32,017 bases of DNA from Acidobacteriota bacterium (GTDB lineage: Bacteria > Acidobacteriota > Vicinamibacteria > Vicinamibacterales > UBA8438), in assembly GCA_026706755.1 (NCBI GenBank), contig JAPOYG010000032.1:9171-41187 (forward strand), given 5' to 3'. The notes beneath the pieces were generated by a model. That model saw nothing but the letters and a program-made list of their open reading frames with translations. It had not been told where the DNA came from and made no database searches. The first letter of the stretch is position 1. Every line of letters begins with the position of its first letter. A program made the position numbers and the translations under genes. Positions 1-8,274 of the stretch are shown here, piece after piece.

Positions 1-771
1 CCGACGATCCGCACCATCGTCATCGACGCGGGGCATGGCGGCACCGACGAGGGTGCCCGGGGGTCGGATGGGACGCTCGAGAAGGACGTGACCCTCGGCG
101 TGGCGCGGCGCTTGCGGGCGGCCATCGAGGCGCGGCTCGGTGCCCGCGTCATCCTGACGCGGACCGGCGACACGCTGGTACCCATCGACGAGCGGGCGGC
201 CGTCGCCAACAACAACAAGGCCGACCTGTTCATCAGCCTGCACGCCAACTCGTCCCTCAGCCGCACCCGCCGGGGCGCGGAGGTGTTCTACCTGAGCATC
301 GCGGAGTACGGCGCGGAAGCGCGCGAGGTGGCGGAGCGCGAGGCCCCATTGCTGTCGGTGGTCGGCGGCGGTGCCCGGGAGATCGACATCGTCGAGTGGG
401 AGATGGCGCAGGCCCGCCACGTCGACCGCTCGGCGCGGCTGGCCGAGCTGGTGGAGGACGAGCTTCGGCAGCGCGTGCCGATGAGCCCGCGCGCGATCCA
501 GCAGGCGCCCTTCCGCGTCCTGGTCGGCGCCAACATGCCGGCCGTGCTCGTCGAGATGGGCTTCATCTCGAATCCCACGCAGGAGGTGGAGCTGACCGCG
601 GCGTCGTTCCAGAACGAGGTCGTCGATGCCCTGATCGGCGCGGTGCTGCGGTTCCGCGACTACCTGGAGCGGCTGCCGGCCCTGCCCGCCGACAGCGAGG
701 GCGAGGCCGTCGGCGACTCCGCCACCGGCGGCGGCGCCCCCGCGGCATCGCAGGCCTCGGGCCAGTCCTGA
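1..771 (+). CDS. N-acetylmuramoyl-L-alanine amidase (Amidase_3), 5' end outside window
   Basis: Zinc amidase that would cut the bond between N-acetylmuramic acid and L-alanine of peptidoglycan in the periplasm. The frame is open from base 1, so the start, and probably a signal peptide or AMIN domain, lie upstream; 256 residues are visible. The Amidase_3 signatures are all present: IDAGHGG (His12), a Glu in TLEKDV (Glu27), SLHANSS (His81) and the C-terminal VEMGFISN with the catalytic Glu near residue 185. The domain is followed by a low-complexity Ala/Gly/Ser tail of about 40 residues. The stop is 2 bases before the next ATG, so it is probably co-transcribed with the GerMN gene. The fold call is firm; which Ami paralogue it is cannot be told without the N-terminus. 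Confidence 0.93.
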   Translation, partial: PTIRTIVIDAGHGGTDEGARGSDGTLEKDVTLGVARRLRAAIEARLGARVILTRTGDTLVPIDERAAVANNNKADLFISLHANSSLSRTRRGAEVFYLSIAEYGAEAREVAEREAPLLSVVGGGAREIDIVEWEMAQARHVDRSARLAELVEDELRQRVPMSPRAIQQAPFRVLVGANMPAVLVEMGFISNPTQEVELTAASFQNEVVDALIGAVLRFRDYLERLPALPADSEGEAVGDSATGGGAPAASQASGQS

Positions 772-773
772 CC

Positions 774-1553
774 ATGCTGAACCTCTCCGGACCGGAGCGA
801 CCGGCGCGCCCTGCCCGCTCCCGCCAGCGGCGGAAGGCGGCGACGCGGCGCGTTCGCCGTCGCACGCGCCGCCGGCGGCCGTACCTCGGAGCGGCGCGCT
901 TCGTCGCCGGGGTGACGCTGGGGGCCGGTCTGGTCGCGGTCGTGCTGCTGCTGCGCTGGTATGGGCCCGCGTTCCTCCCCGCGTCGGAGCCTGCGGCGGC
1001 AGAAGTGGGCGGAAGCGGACCTCTGGCGCCGGTAACGTTGTTCTACCTGTCCCGGGACGGCACGGGGTTGGTTGGCCGCGAGCGCCGGATCGACCCCGCC
1101 ATCGACCCGGTCGAGCGCGCGCGGGCCATCGTGCGGCGGCAGCTCGATCCGGCCCCGCCGCCCCTCCTGTCTCCGTTCCCCGAGGGCACCCGGTTGCGCT
1201 CGCTCTACCTGGCCGCGGACGGAAACGCTTTCGTCGATCTCAGTCGGGAGGTTTCGGCCGAGCACCCCGGCGGCTCCCTCGACGAGCTCTTCACCGTGTA
1301 CGCGCTCGTCAACGCGTTGACCCTCAACGTGGCGGAGATCGGCGCGGTGCAGATCATGGTCGGCGGGCGGGAGGTCGACACCCTGGCCGGCCACATCGAC
1401 CTGCGGCGACCCCTGGAAGCGAATCTGGCCTGGGTGGTCGATTCCCCCGGCAACCGAGGGGACGCCAGGGCCTCGAACCCGGGCTCCGCCGGGCGCGTCG
1501 GGAATCTGGCGGACGCGGGACTCCAGCGCCGCAGGCCGAGCCCACAGCCGTGA
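774..1553 (+). CDS. GerMN-domain membrane protein
   Basis: Protein of 259 residues. The first 36 residues are extremely arginine-rich, followed by one transmembrane segment at about 42-61 and an extracytoplasmic domain. From about residue 85 (VTLFYLSRDG) to 215 the pattern fits the GerMN domain: an early beta strand, 'ARAIVRRQL' helix, 'GTRLRSLYLAADGNAFVDLS', 'LYTVYALVNALTLN'-like helix and a final 'VQIMVGGREVDTLAGHIDL' strand pair. GerMN domains occur in spore germination proteins and in many non-sporulating bacteria, often next to amidases, where a role in cell-wall processes is assumed but not proven. ATG lies 2 bases after the amidase stop. The last 40 residues are low complexity and run into a degenerate tandem repeat (from 1526). 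Domain call good, function unknown. Confidence 0.85.
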   Translation: MLNLSGPERPARPARSRQRRKAATRRVRRRTRRRRPYLGAARFVAGVTLGAGLVAVVLLLRWYGPAFLPASEPAAAEVGGSGPLAPVTLFYLSRDGTGLVGRERRIDPAIDPVERARAIVRRQLDPAPPPLLSPFPEGTRLRSLYLAADGNAFVDLSREVSAEHPGGSLDELFTVYALVNALTLNVAEIGAVQIMVGGREVDTLAGHIDLRRPLEANLAWVVDSPGNRGDARASNPGSAGRVGNLADAGLQRRRPSPQP

Positions 1554-1620
1554 CCTCGCGCCGCAGGCGAGCCGCCGGGCGGGCCTCGGTGCCGCAGGCG
1601 GCGACGGCCGGCGAGGGTTG
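1526..1620. repeat. Degenerate ~32-bp tandem repeat, three units
   Basis: GCGCCGCAGG begins at 1526 and 1558, and GTGCCGCAGG at 1589, giving spacings of 32 and 31 bases. Units one and two also share a following GAGCC and a closing CCTC. The array spans the end of the GerMN gene and the gap to phoR, which is convergent. The same decamer recurs at 8247-8256 in another intergenic gap. Confidence 0.5.
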
Positions 1621-1625
1621 CGCGG

Positions 1626-3431
1626 CTACGCGTGAACCGTCCGGCGATCTTCGGCGCCGGGGGCATCGGCGTTCCCCGGAAGTCGCGGCACCGTGATCAC
1701 GAACATCGTCCCCCCGCCCGGGCGATTGGCCGCCGCGATCGTCCCGCCGTGCAGTCCGACGAGGTGCTTCACGATGGCAAGTCCGAGTCCCGTGCCGCCC
1801 GGGTTACGGGCCCGCGACCGTTCCACCCGATAGAAGCGCTCGAAGACGCGGGGCAGGTCGGTGTCCGGAATGCCCGGCCCCCGGTCGGCCACCATCAGCA
1901 CCACGCCCGTCCCGTCCTCGCGCACGGAAGCTCCGAGGGTGATTGCGCTCTGCTCCGGGGCGTAGTGGGCGGCGTTGTCGATCAGGTTCCGCAGCACGTC
2001 GTGGAACTTGGCGGGATCGACCAGCAACGTATCGGCGCCGGCGTCCACGTGATGCTCCAGGTGCTGCCGCTTCTCCCGCACCAGGGGAGCCAGCTCGGTC
2101 TGCACGCTCTCGAAGAGCGCCACGGTGGAGCAAGGCGCGACGCTCAGGCCCTCCTGGCCCGCGTCCAGGCGCGCCAACCGCAGCAGGTCCGCCACCAGCC
2201 GCTCCATCCGCGTGGTGTGGCGCGCGATGATCGCCAGGAAGCGCTGTTGCGCCGCCGGGTCCGCCTCGTCGAGGAGCGCGTCGACGGACCCGCGAATGGC
2301 CGTGAGCGGCGTGCGCAACTCGTGGGAGACGTTGGCCACGAAGTCCTGCCGGATCTGCTCCGCCCGCCGGTATTCGCTGACGTCGTGCAGCACGAGCACC
2401 ACGCCGGGCTCGTCCTGCGCGACGAACGGAGTGGCGCTCGCGAGGCACACGCGGGCGGGCTCCGTGCTGAGCGTGATCTCGCGCCGGGACGAACCGCCCT
2501 CGTCGAGAGCCCGGCCGATCTGCTTCGCCACGCCCGGATGCCGGATGAGCTCGACGTAGTGCCGGCCGACCGGGGACTCGGACATCGGCAGCATCCGGCG
2601 CACGGCGTCGTTGGCCATCTGCGTGTAGCCGCGCGCATCGACGACGAGGACGCCCTCGGCCATGCTCGACAGGATCGCGTCGGTCAGCCGGCGGTTCCGG
2701 GAGAGCTCGCCCAGCCTCCGGCCCAGCTCGCGCACCGCGGAATCCAGGGCCCGGGCCACGGTGCCGAACTCGTCATCGCCGGAGTGGCCGACTTGGACCG
2801 TGAGATCGCCCTCGACGTAGCGTCGGGCAACCGCGGCGATCTCGCTGACGCGGCCGCTCAGCCGGGTGGACGCGATCCAGGCGAGCACGACAGCCCCCGC
2901 GAGCGCCGCCAGCAGCCCGACCGCGGTTGCCCGCTGCACCGAGTCGATTTGGTCGTCGACCTCCGTGAGGGGCAGGGCGAGGCGCACGACGCCGAGGCCC
3001 GGCTGGTCGACCGCAATCGCGACGTACAGGAGGTCGCGCTCGACGGTGGTGCTGAAGCGGCGCGTGACGCCCCGCCCGCTGGCCTGCGCGAGCTCGACCT
3101 CCGGCCGCGTCCCGTGGTTCTCCATGGCGGCCAGCGAGGCTCCGTCCTCCGCCGAGTCGCCGAGCACGCGCCCGTTCGGCGCGATCAGCGTCACGCGAGC
3201 GCCCAGGGTGTCGCCGAACGCGTCGGCCTCCCGATCGAGCTCCGCGACGGCCGGCGAAGGCCCGAGCCGCGCGACGAGATCCGCTACGAGACGCGTCTCG
3301 GCCAGCAGGTCGGACTCGATGCGGGCAAGGAGCTGCCGCTCGAGCGACCAGGCGACCAGCGCCGCCGCCACGAGCAGGCTCGCGCCGGCGATGCCGAAGG
3401 CGGCGAGGAACAGGCGCGTGCGGAGCGTCAT
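1626..3431 (-). CDS. phoR: Phosphate-regulon-type sensor histidine kinase PhoR
   Basis: Inner-membrane histidine kinase of 601 residues. Order of parts: TM1 about 8-28; extracytoplasmic domain about 30-168; TM2 about 170-188; HAMP about 190-240; PAS about 248-350; HisKA with NVSHELRTPL and phospho-acceptor His370; and an HATPase domain with N box NLIDNAAHY (482-490), DRGPGIP (516-522) and GGTGLGLAI (545-553). The TM-loop-TM-HAMP-PAS order matches PhoR/PnpS kinases. The ATG overlaps the phoB stop (ATGA), so the two are translationally coupled. Together with phoU just upstream this supports phosphate sensing. No pst transporter genes lie in the window, so the usual PstSCAB partner is elsewhere. 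Confidence 0.93.
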   Translation of the reverse strand: MTLRTRLFLAAFGIAGASLLVAAALVAWSLERQLLARIESDLLAETRLVADLVARLGPSPAVAELDREADAFGDTLGARVTLIAPNGRVLGDSAEDGASLAAMENHGTRPEVELAQASGRGVTRRFSTTVERDLLYVAIAVDQPGLGVVRLALPLTEVDDQIDSVQRATAVGLLAALAGAVVLAWIASTRLSGRVSEIAAVARRYVEGDLTVQVGHSGDDEFGTVARALDSAVRELGRRLGELSRNRRLTDAILSSMAEGVLVVDARGYTQMANDAVRRMLPMSESPVGRHYVELIRHPGVAKQIGRALDEGGSSRREITLSTEPARVCLASATPFVAQDEPGVVLVLHDVSEYRRAEQIRQDFVANVSHELRTPLTAIRGSVDALLDEADPAAQQRFLAIIARHTTRMERLVADLLRLARLDAGQEGLSVAPCSTVALFESVQTELAPLVREKRQHLEHHVDAGADTLLVDPAKFHDVLRNLIDNAAHYAPEQSAITLGASVREDGTGVVLMVADRGPGIPDTDLPRVFERFYRVERSRARNPGGTGLGLAIVKHLVGLHGGTIAAANRPGGGTMFVITVPRLPGNADAPGAEDRRTVHA

Positions 3432-4141
3432 TGCCGCTGGGGCGCCGGCTCGACCAGCTTGTAGCCGAACTGCTTGATCGTGACGATCGCGTCGCTCAGG
3501 ACCGGGAGCTTCTCGCGCAGGCGCCGGATGTGGACGTCGACGGTGCGCGTTCCTCCCGTGTACTTGTAGTCCCAGACGTCGGAGAGGAGCACGTGGCGCG
3601 ACAGGACGCGACCCCGGTGCTCGATCAGGTACTTCAGCAGCAGGAACTCCTTCGCCGTCAGCCGGGCCTCCTCGCCGTCCAGCGTGACGAGGTGCCGGTC
3701 GGGATCCACCAGCAGGGGCCCGAAGCGCAGCGGCGCCCCGCCCGCACGCCCCCGCGACGTGCGTCGCAGCACGGCGCCGATGCGGGCCACGAGCTCCTTC
3801 GGGCTGAATGGCTTGGTGACGTAGTCGTCGCTGCCGATCTCCAGCCCCACGATGCGGTCGGTCTCTTCCGTCCGCGCCGTGAGCATGATGATCGGCACGC
3901 CGGAGACGCTGGGATCCGCGCGCATCGACCGGCAGATCTCCAGGCCGCTCAAGCCGGGCAGCATCAGGTCCAGCACGACCAGGTCCGGCGGATCCCGGCG
4001 CACGCGCGCCAGCACCTCGGTGCCCGCAGCCAGGATCTCTGACGTGTAGCCGGCCTTGGCGAGATGGTGCGCCACCAGCCCGGCGATGTCCTGGTCGTCC
4101 TCGACGATGAGGATGCGGCCCGCCCCGCGATCAGTCGCCAG
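3428..4141 (-). CDS. phoB: Response regulator PhoB, probable CTG start
   Basis: OmpR/PhoB-type transcription factor, 237 residues with the start chosen here. The receiver domain shows ILIVEDD (Glu14, Asp15), phospho-acceptor Asp58 in VVLDLMLPG, Thr88 in MLTART and Lys110 in VTKPFSP. The C-terminal winged helix includes LTAKEFLLLKYL and the DNA-recognition stretch TRTVDVHIRRLREKL. No ATG, GTG or TTG can start the full receiver domain: the first usual start, GTG at 4075, would remove strand beta-1 and the acidic pair. The frame is open upstream to CTG at 4141-4139, which overlaps the phoU stop by 11 bases and has AGGAAGG 8 bases before it. I therefore take CTG as the start. The stop overlaps the phoR ATG. 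Function call firm, start unusual but well argued. Confidence 0.9.
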   Translation of the reverse strand: MATDRGAGRILIVEDDQDIAGLVAHHLAKAGYTSEILAAGTEVLARVRRDPPDLVVLDLMLPGLSGLEICRSMRADPSVSGVPIIMLTARTEETDRIVGLEIGSDDYVTKPFSPKELVARIGAVLRRTSRGRAGGAPLRFGPLLVDPDRHLVTLDGEEARLTAKEFLLLKYLIEHRGRVLSRHVLLSDVWDYKYTGGTRTVDVHIRRLREKLPVLSDAIVTIKQFGYKLVEPAPQRQ

Positions 4142-4826
4142 GGGCGCCGCCTTCCTGCCGGTGGTGCCGGACGTCGCGGCCCGAGACCATGAAGATCACG
4201 TCCTCGGCGATGTTGGTGGCGTGGTCGCCGACGCGCTCGAGATGCCGCGAGATCAGCACCAGATCGAGCGCCGGCTCGACGGTGGCCGGATTCTGCATCA
4301 TGTAGCTGAGCAGCTCGCGGAACACCTGGTCCTTCAGGCCGTCGAGCCGATCGTCACGATCCAGCACGCGCTGCGCGAGGCCGGTATCGGGCCGCACGTA
4401 GGCGTTCAGCGCGTCCCGCAGCATGCCCTGCGCGAGATCGGCCATCCGGGGTATGTCGATGAGAGGCTTGACGGGTGGGTGCTGCAGGTAGCGGAACGTC
4501 GCCTCCGCGATGTTGATGGCGAAGTCGCCGATGCGCTCGAGGTCGCTGTTGATCTTCAACCCGGACACGATGACGCGAACCGCCGTCGCGTCCGCCTGGT
4601 GGCGGGACAGCAGCGCGAAGCACCTCTGGTCGATCTCGACGTGGAGCCGATTGATCGGCTCGTCGCCGGCGAGAACACGCTCGGCGAGCGACAGATCGCG
4701 GGCCGAAAGGGCGCGCACCGCACTGCGCACCTGCTCCTCGGCCTCACCCCCCATCGCGAGCAGACGCTCCTTGAGGTGGCTGAGATCGTCCTCGAACCGT
4801 GCCACGACGTGCGGCACCGCATCCAC
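4131..4826 (-). CDS. phoU: Phosphate-specific transport accessory protein PhoU
   Basis: Cytoplasmic protein of 231 residues made of two repeated three-helix PhoU bundles. The typical motifs are visible: 'FEDDLSHLKERLLAMGG' at the N-terminus, 'DLERIGDFAINIAEA' in repeat one and 'HLERVGDHATNIAEDVIFMV' in repeat two (the E/DxxxD metal-binding signatures). Family members restrain PhoR signalling when phosphate is plentiful, working with the Pst transporter. The gene lies directly before phoB, whose probable start is inside its 3' end. Upstream, a TACGAT hexamer at 4860-4865 (minus strand) lies 33 bases before the ATG and could give it a promoter of its own, weakly supported. Otherwise it would be read through from otsB, 85 bases upstream. 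Confidence 0.95.
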   Translation of the reverse strand: MDAVPHVVARFEDDLSHLKERLLAMGGEAEEQVRSAVRALSARDLSLAERVLAGDEPINRLHVEIDQRCFALLSRHQADATAVRVIVSGLKINSDLERIGDFAINIAEATFRYLQHPPVKPLIDIPRMADLAQGMLRDALNAYVRPDTGLAQRVLDRDDRLDGLKDQVFRELLSYMMQNPATVEPALDLVLISRHLERVGDHATNIAEDVIFMVSGRDVRHHRQEGGAPGD

Positions 4827-4911
4827 GTCGCGTCTCCCGCGTCCCCGACCCGCCGGTCGATCGTACCGCAGCCCGGAACGGCCGGCAACCGGCGGGCGAA
4901 CGGCCGGGCCG

Positions 4912-5724
4912 TCACCGCGACCCGGGCATCGCGGCCAGCAGGCGGCCCAGCGCCGATTCGACCTCTCCGGGATCGGCCAGACGCAAGCGGGCGTGCGTCG
5001 GTCGATTCTCCGCGGTGACGACCATCGTCACGCCCGTCCCGTCGAGGCGGGTGAAGGCATCCTCGTCGGTCAGGTCGTCGCCGACGTAGAAGACGGCGTC
5101 GGGGTCGCCGCCCATCTCGCGAACCATCCACAGCACGGCCGCACCCTTGTCCCAGGGGCGGTCGGGGCGCAGCTCGTGCACCGCCTTGCCGCTCCCCCGC
5201 CGCAACGCGGGGAACCGCGACGCGACCCCGGCCACGGCGGCCTCGACGCGCGGCCGGTCCCCCGGCGCCACCAGGCGCACGTGCGCCGACACGCTGAACC
5301 GCTTCCTCTCGACGAGCGCCCCCCCGATGCCCTCGAGGGCGCGGCGCAGGAGCGCCTCTGCCGCGTCGAGGGTGGGCAGGCAGTCGACGGCGACCTCCTT
5401 CCGCAGCCCGCTGCCCGGAGGACCGACGATGTCGAAGCCGTGGCTGCCCGCGTACCCCACGCTGTCGAGGCGCACGAGGCGCCGCGCGACCGCCACGTCG
5501 CGACCGGTGACGATCGTCACCGCGCAGCGGGCGGCCAGGGCGGCGACGAGCGCGCGCGTCGACTCCGCCAGGGTCGCCTGCTCGGGCCGGTCGACGATCG
5601 GCGTCAGCGTGCCGTCGTAGTCGAGGAACAGGATGGCGGACCCGGAGCGCACCGGCGCGAGCCAGCGCTCCATCTGTTCCGGGTCCAGGGCCCAGGGCAG
5701 TGCGAGCGCCGCCTGACGCGCCAT
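4912..5724 (-). CDS. otsB: Trehalose-6-phosphate phosphatase OtsB
   Basis: HAD-superfamily phosphatase of 270 residues that would turn trehalose 6-phosphate into trehalose in the cytoplasm. Motif I is FLDYDGTLTPIV with nucleophile Asp35 and general acid Asp37. The HAD motif II region is VTIVTGRD, and the conserved GSHGFD follows. Motif III is YVGDDLTDEDAF near the C-terminus. The family's usual length is about 250-270. The partner synthase OtsA is not in the window. ATG is preceded by GGAGAGGG, a reasonable ribosome-binding site. It follows the M19 dipeptidase by 24 bases on the same strand, so the two are probably co-transcribed; phoU follows after 85 bases. Confidence 0.92.
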   Translation of the reverse strand: MARQAALALPWALDPEQMERWLAPVRSGSAILFLDYDGTLTPIVDRPEQATLAESTRALVAALAARCAVTIVTGRDVAVARRLVRLDSVGYAGSHGFDIVGPPGSGLRKEVAVDCLPTLDAAEALLRRALEGIGGALVERKRFSVSAHVRLVAPGDRPRVEAAVAGVASRFPALRRGSGKAVHELRPDRPWDKGAAVLWMVREMGGDPDAVFYVGDDLTDEDAFTRLDGTGVTMVVTAENRPTHARLRLADPGEVESALGRLLAAMPGSR

Positions 5725-5748
5725 CGCCGAGCCCTCTCCGTGCCCGGC

Positions 5749-7014
5749 TCAACCGCCCGCGGCCTGCAGGTCGGCCGCGACGCGCTCGGCCTCCCGCCAC
5801 ACCCGGAGCAGGTTGCCGCCCCACAGCTTCTCGATCTCGACCTCCGTGTAGCCGCGGCGGACGAGCTCGACGGTGACGTTGAGCGTCTCGCTGGCGTCGG
5901 ACCAGCCCGAGACGCCGCCGCCGCCGTCGAAGTCGGAGCTGATGCCGACATGATCGATGCCCATGCGCTCGACGGCGTAGTCGACGTGGTCCACGAAATC
6001 GGCTACCGCCGCATCGGGGTAGCGCTCGTTGAGCCCGTCGAGACGGTCCAGGAAGTCGATCGCGGGCTCGGCTCCGAGCTCCTCCGGCTGCTGGCCCGGG
6101 ATCATCCCGAAGTCGGCCCGGAGGCGTGCGTAGGCCACGCTCAGCCGCTCCGCCGACTCCGTGAGGAACGCGCCGAGGGCGACCGTCTGGAGCACTCCCC
6201 CGCCGGCCCGCAGGGCGTCGAGCTGCTCGTCGTCCATGTTGCGGGCATGCTCGTGCAGGGCCGCGATGCTCGAGTGGGAGGCGATCACCGGCGCGGCCGA
6301 GAGCCGCGTAGCGGCCAGCATCGCCTCCTTCGAGATGTGCGAGACGTCGACCATGATGCCGAGCCGGTTCATCTCGGCGATCACCTGCGCGCCGAACTCG
6401 CTCACTCCTCCGTGCTCGGGCCCGGTCTCTCCGGCGCCCCCCCGCACCGTCGCCGAGTCGGCGATGTCGTTGTGACCGCTGTGGGCGAGCGTCATGTAGC
6501 GCGCGCCGAGCTCGTGGTACTCGGCGAGGCGATCGAGGTCGGTGCCGATCGCGTAGCCGTTCTCGATGCCGATGGCGGCGACCAGCTTGCCGCTCGCCGC
6601 GATGCGCTCGACGTCGTCCGCCCGGTAGGCGATCTCGATATCGTCGGGATACATCTCCCCGGCCATGCGGTGGATCGCCTCGAACTTGGTCATCGCATCG
6701 GCCCGGGCCCGGGCGTAGTTGTCGGGCGTGCGCTCCGTCTGGCCGACGTAGACGATGAAGAAGGCCGCGTCGAGCCCCCCTTCGCGCATCTTCGGCAGGT
6801 CGACCTGCTGATCGCCGCGCCGCCCGGGATCGACGTTGAAGGTGGCGAAGTCCAGCGGGATGTCGACGTGGGAGTCGAGCGTCACCACGCGTTCGTGGAT
6901 CCCTCGTGCGCGCTCGACGAGCGCCGCCTCCGCCAGCTCCTCCGGCGATGGGCCGCCGGCACACGCGAGCGCGGCGGCGGCGGCGCTCGCCGCGAGCATC
7001 AGTCCTGGACGCAT
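5749..7014 (-). CDS. Membrane dipeptidase (peptidase M19) lipoprotein
   Basis: Zinc dipeptidase of the renal dipeptidase family, 421 residues, probably a periplasm-facing lipoprotein: the N-terminus has a hydrophobic run ending in ALAC (lipobox, Cys18). Metal ligands typical of M19 are visible: LDSHVD (His49, Asp51), the bridging Glu in IGIENGYAIG, and His residues in HSGHND and ASHSS; DVSHIS and ISSDFDGGGG also match the family. Bacterial relatives split dipeptides, including some with a D-residue. There is no ribosome-binding site before ATG; instead TACTAT ends 7 bases upstream, suggesting a leaderless mRNA. It would be the first gene of a possible M19-otsB-phoU-phoB-phoR unit. Confidence 0.92.
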   Translation of the reverse strand: MRPGLMLAASAAAAALACAGGPSPEELAEAALVERARGIHERVVTLDSHVDIPLDFATFNVDPGRRGDQQVDLPKMREGGLDAAFFIVYVGQTERTPDNYARARADAMTKFEAIHRMAGEMYPDDIEIAYRADDVERIAASGKLVAAIGIENGYAIGTDLDRLAEYHELGARYMTLAHSGHNDIADSATVRGGAGETGPEHGGVSEFGAQVIAEMNRLGIMVDVSHISKEAMLAATRLSAAPVIASHSSIAALHEHARNMDDEQLDALRAGGGVLQTVALGAFLTESAERLSVAYARLRADFGMIPGQQPEELGAEPAIDFLDRLDGLNERYPDAAVADFVDHVDYAVERMGIDHVGISSDFDGGGGVSGWSDASETLNVTVELVRRGYTEVEIEKLWGGNLLRVWREAERVAADLQAAGG

Positions 7015-7021
7015 GTGACGA

Positions 7022-7027
7022 ATAGTA
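7022..7027 (-). promoter_or_regulatory. Probable -10 element, leaderless start of M19 gene
   Basis: TACTAT on the minus strand, exactly 7 bases before the ATG at 7014, with no Shine-Dalgarno sequence between. No good -35 is seen. The same spacing occurs before three other minus-strand genes in this window. Confidence 0.55.
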
Positions 7028-7058
7028 TGCTGAGAGAGCAGACGGTGCCCCGACCTCG

Positions 7059-8222
7059 ATGCAGGCCAGCCGCTCCTTCAAATCCCTGTTCTCGCTGCCC
7101 GACGACCTCCACTACCTGAACTGCGCCTACATGGCGCCGCTCTCGCGCCGGGTGGCGGCGGCCGGGCACGCGGCCCTCGAGCGGCTCGGCGCGCCGAGCC
7201 GCGTTCGGACGTCCGACTTCTTCGAGCCCTGCGACCGGGTCCGGAACCGCTTCGCCCGACTGGTCAACGTGACCGATCCCCAACGGATTGCGCTGATCCC
7301 TTCCGTCTCGTACGCCATGGCGACCGTCGCCCGCAACGTGGACGTCGCTCCGGGCCGCAACCTCGTCTTCGTCGAAGGGCAGTTCCCGAGCAACGTCCAC
7401 ATCTGGCGCCGGCTCGCGGCCGCGCGGGGCGCGGAGCTTCGCCCCGTCGCCGCGCCGCGCGCCGCCGGGGCTCGCGGCCGCGGCTGGAACGAGGCCCTGC
7501 TGGCCGCCATCGACGAACGCACTGCGCTCGCCACCGTGCCGCCGTTCCACTGGACGGACGGCTCCCGCTTCGACCTGGAAGCCGTAGGCGGCCGCGCCCG
7601 CGCCGCCGGAGCCGCCTTCATCGTCGACGGCACCCAGGCGGTCGGTGCCGTGCCCTTCGACTGCGCGCGCATCGCGCCCGATGCGCTCGTCTGCGCCGGC
7701 TACAAGTGGTTGACGGGCCCGTACTCCGTCGGTGTCGCCTACTTCGGGCCCGCCTTCGACGGGGGCGTGCCGCTCGAGGAGAACTGGATCACGCGGCGGG
7801 GGAGCGACGACTTCGCCAACCTCGCGAACGGGCGGGACGAGTACCGGCCCGGCGCCATCCGCTACGACGTCGGCGAGCGGTCCAACTTCGTGCTCATGCC
7901 GATGCTCGACGAGGCGCTGGCCCAGGTGTCGGAATGGGGCCCGGCGGCCGTGGAGGCGCACACCCGCGCACTGACGGACGCGGCGGCGGCGGCCCTGCGC
8001 GACCTCGGCTGCGGGATCGAGGAGGACGCGTGGCGTGCTCCGCACCTCCTCGGGGTGCGGCTGCCGCCCGGACTCGAGCCTGCGGCTCTCGCGGGCGAGC
8101 TCCGCCGGAGGCAGGTCAGCGTATCCGTGCGCGGGCGTGCCCTCCGCGTCGCCCCGCACCTCTACAACGACGCCGACGACCTGGCGGCCCTCGTCGAGGT
8201 CGTGCGCGACAGCCTCGCCTGA
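7059..8222 (+). CDS. Aminotransferase class V-fold PLP enzyme
   Basis: PLP-dependent enzyme of fold type I, 387 residues, in the cysteine desulfurase/kynureninase-like class V group. Visible signs are 'YLNCAYMAPLS' near the N-terminus, the cofactor-binding 'FIVDGTQAVGAVPFD' (Asp190, Gln193) and 'CAGYKWLTGPYSVG' with the Schiff-base Lys216. The C-terminal domain ends with a strand-rich 'GRALRVAPHLYNDADDLAALVEVV' typical of the class. There is no catalytic-cysteine loop that would point to a cysteine desulfurase, so the reaction is unknown; kynureninase-like or lyase/aminotransferase roles are possible. It is divergent from the M19 gene with a 44-base gap. The ATG lacks a clear ribosome-binding site. 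No partner gene tells its substrate. Confidence 0.88.
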   Translation: MQASRSFKSLFSLPDDLHYLNCAYMAPLSRRVAAAGHAALERLGAPSRVRTSDFFEPCDRVRNRFARLVNVTDPQRIALIPSVSYAMATVARNVDVAPGRNLVFVEGQFPSNVHIWRRLAAARGAELRPVAAPRAAGARGRGWNEALLAAIDERTALATVPPFHWTDGSRFDLEAVGGRARAAGAAFIVDGTQAVGAVPFDCARIAPDALVCAGYKWLTGPYSVGVAYFGPAFDGGVPLEENWITRRGSDDFANLANGRDEYRPGAIRYDVGERSNFVLMPMLDEALAQVSEWGPAAVEAHTRALTDAAAAALRDLGCGIEEDAWRAPHLLGVRLPPGLEPAALAGELRRRQVSVSVRGRALRVAPHLYNDADDLAALVEVVRDSLA

Positions 8223-8274
8223 ACCCCGACCGCCCGCCAGGAGTCTGCGCCGCAGGAAAGCTCCTCCCCAACAC

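Noticed and set aside
774-1553. Spore germination system
   Set aside because: GerMN domains are common in non-sporulating bacteria and no other spore gene is present.
3428-4075. PhoB starting at GTG 4075
   Set aside because: It would lack the first strand and the acidic pair of the receiver domain, which are encoded in frame just upstream.
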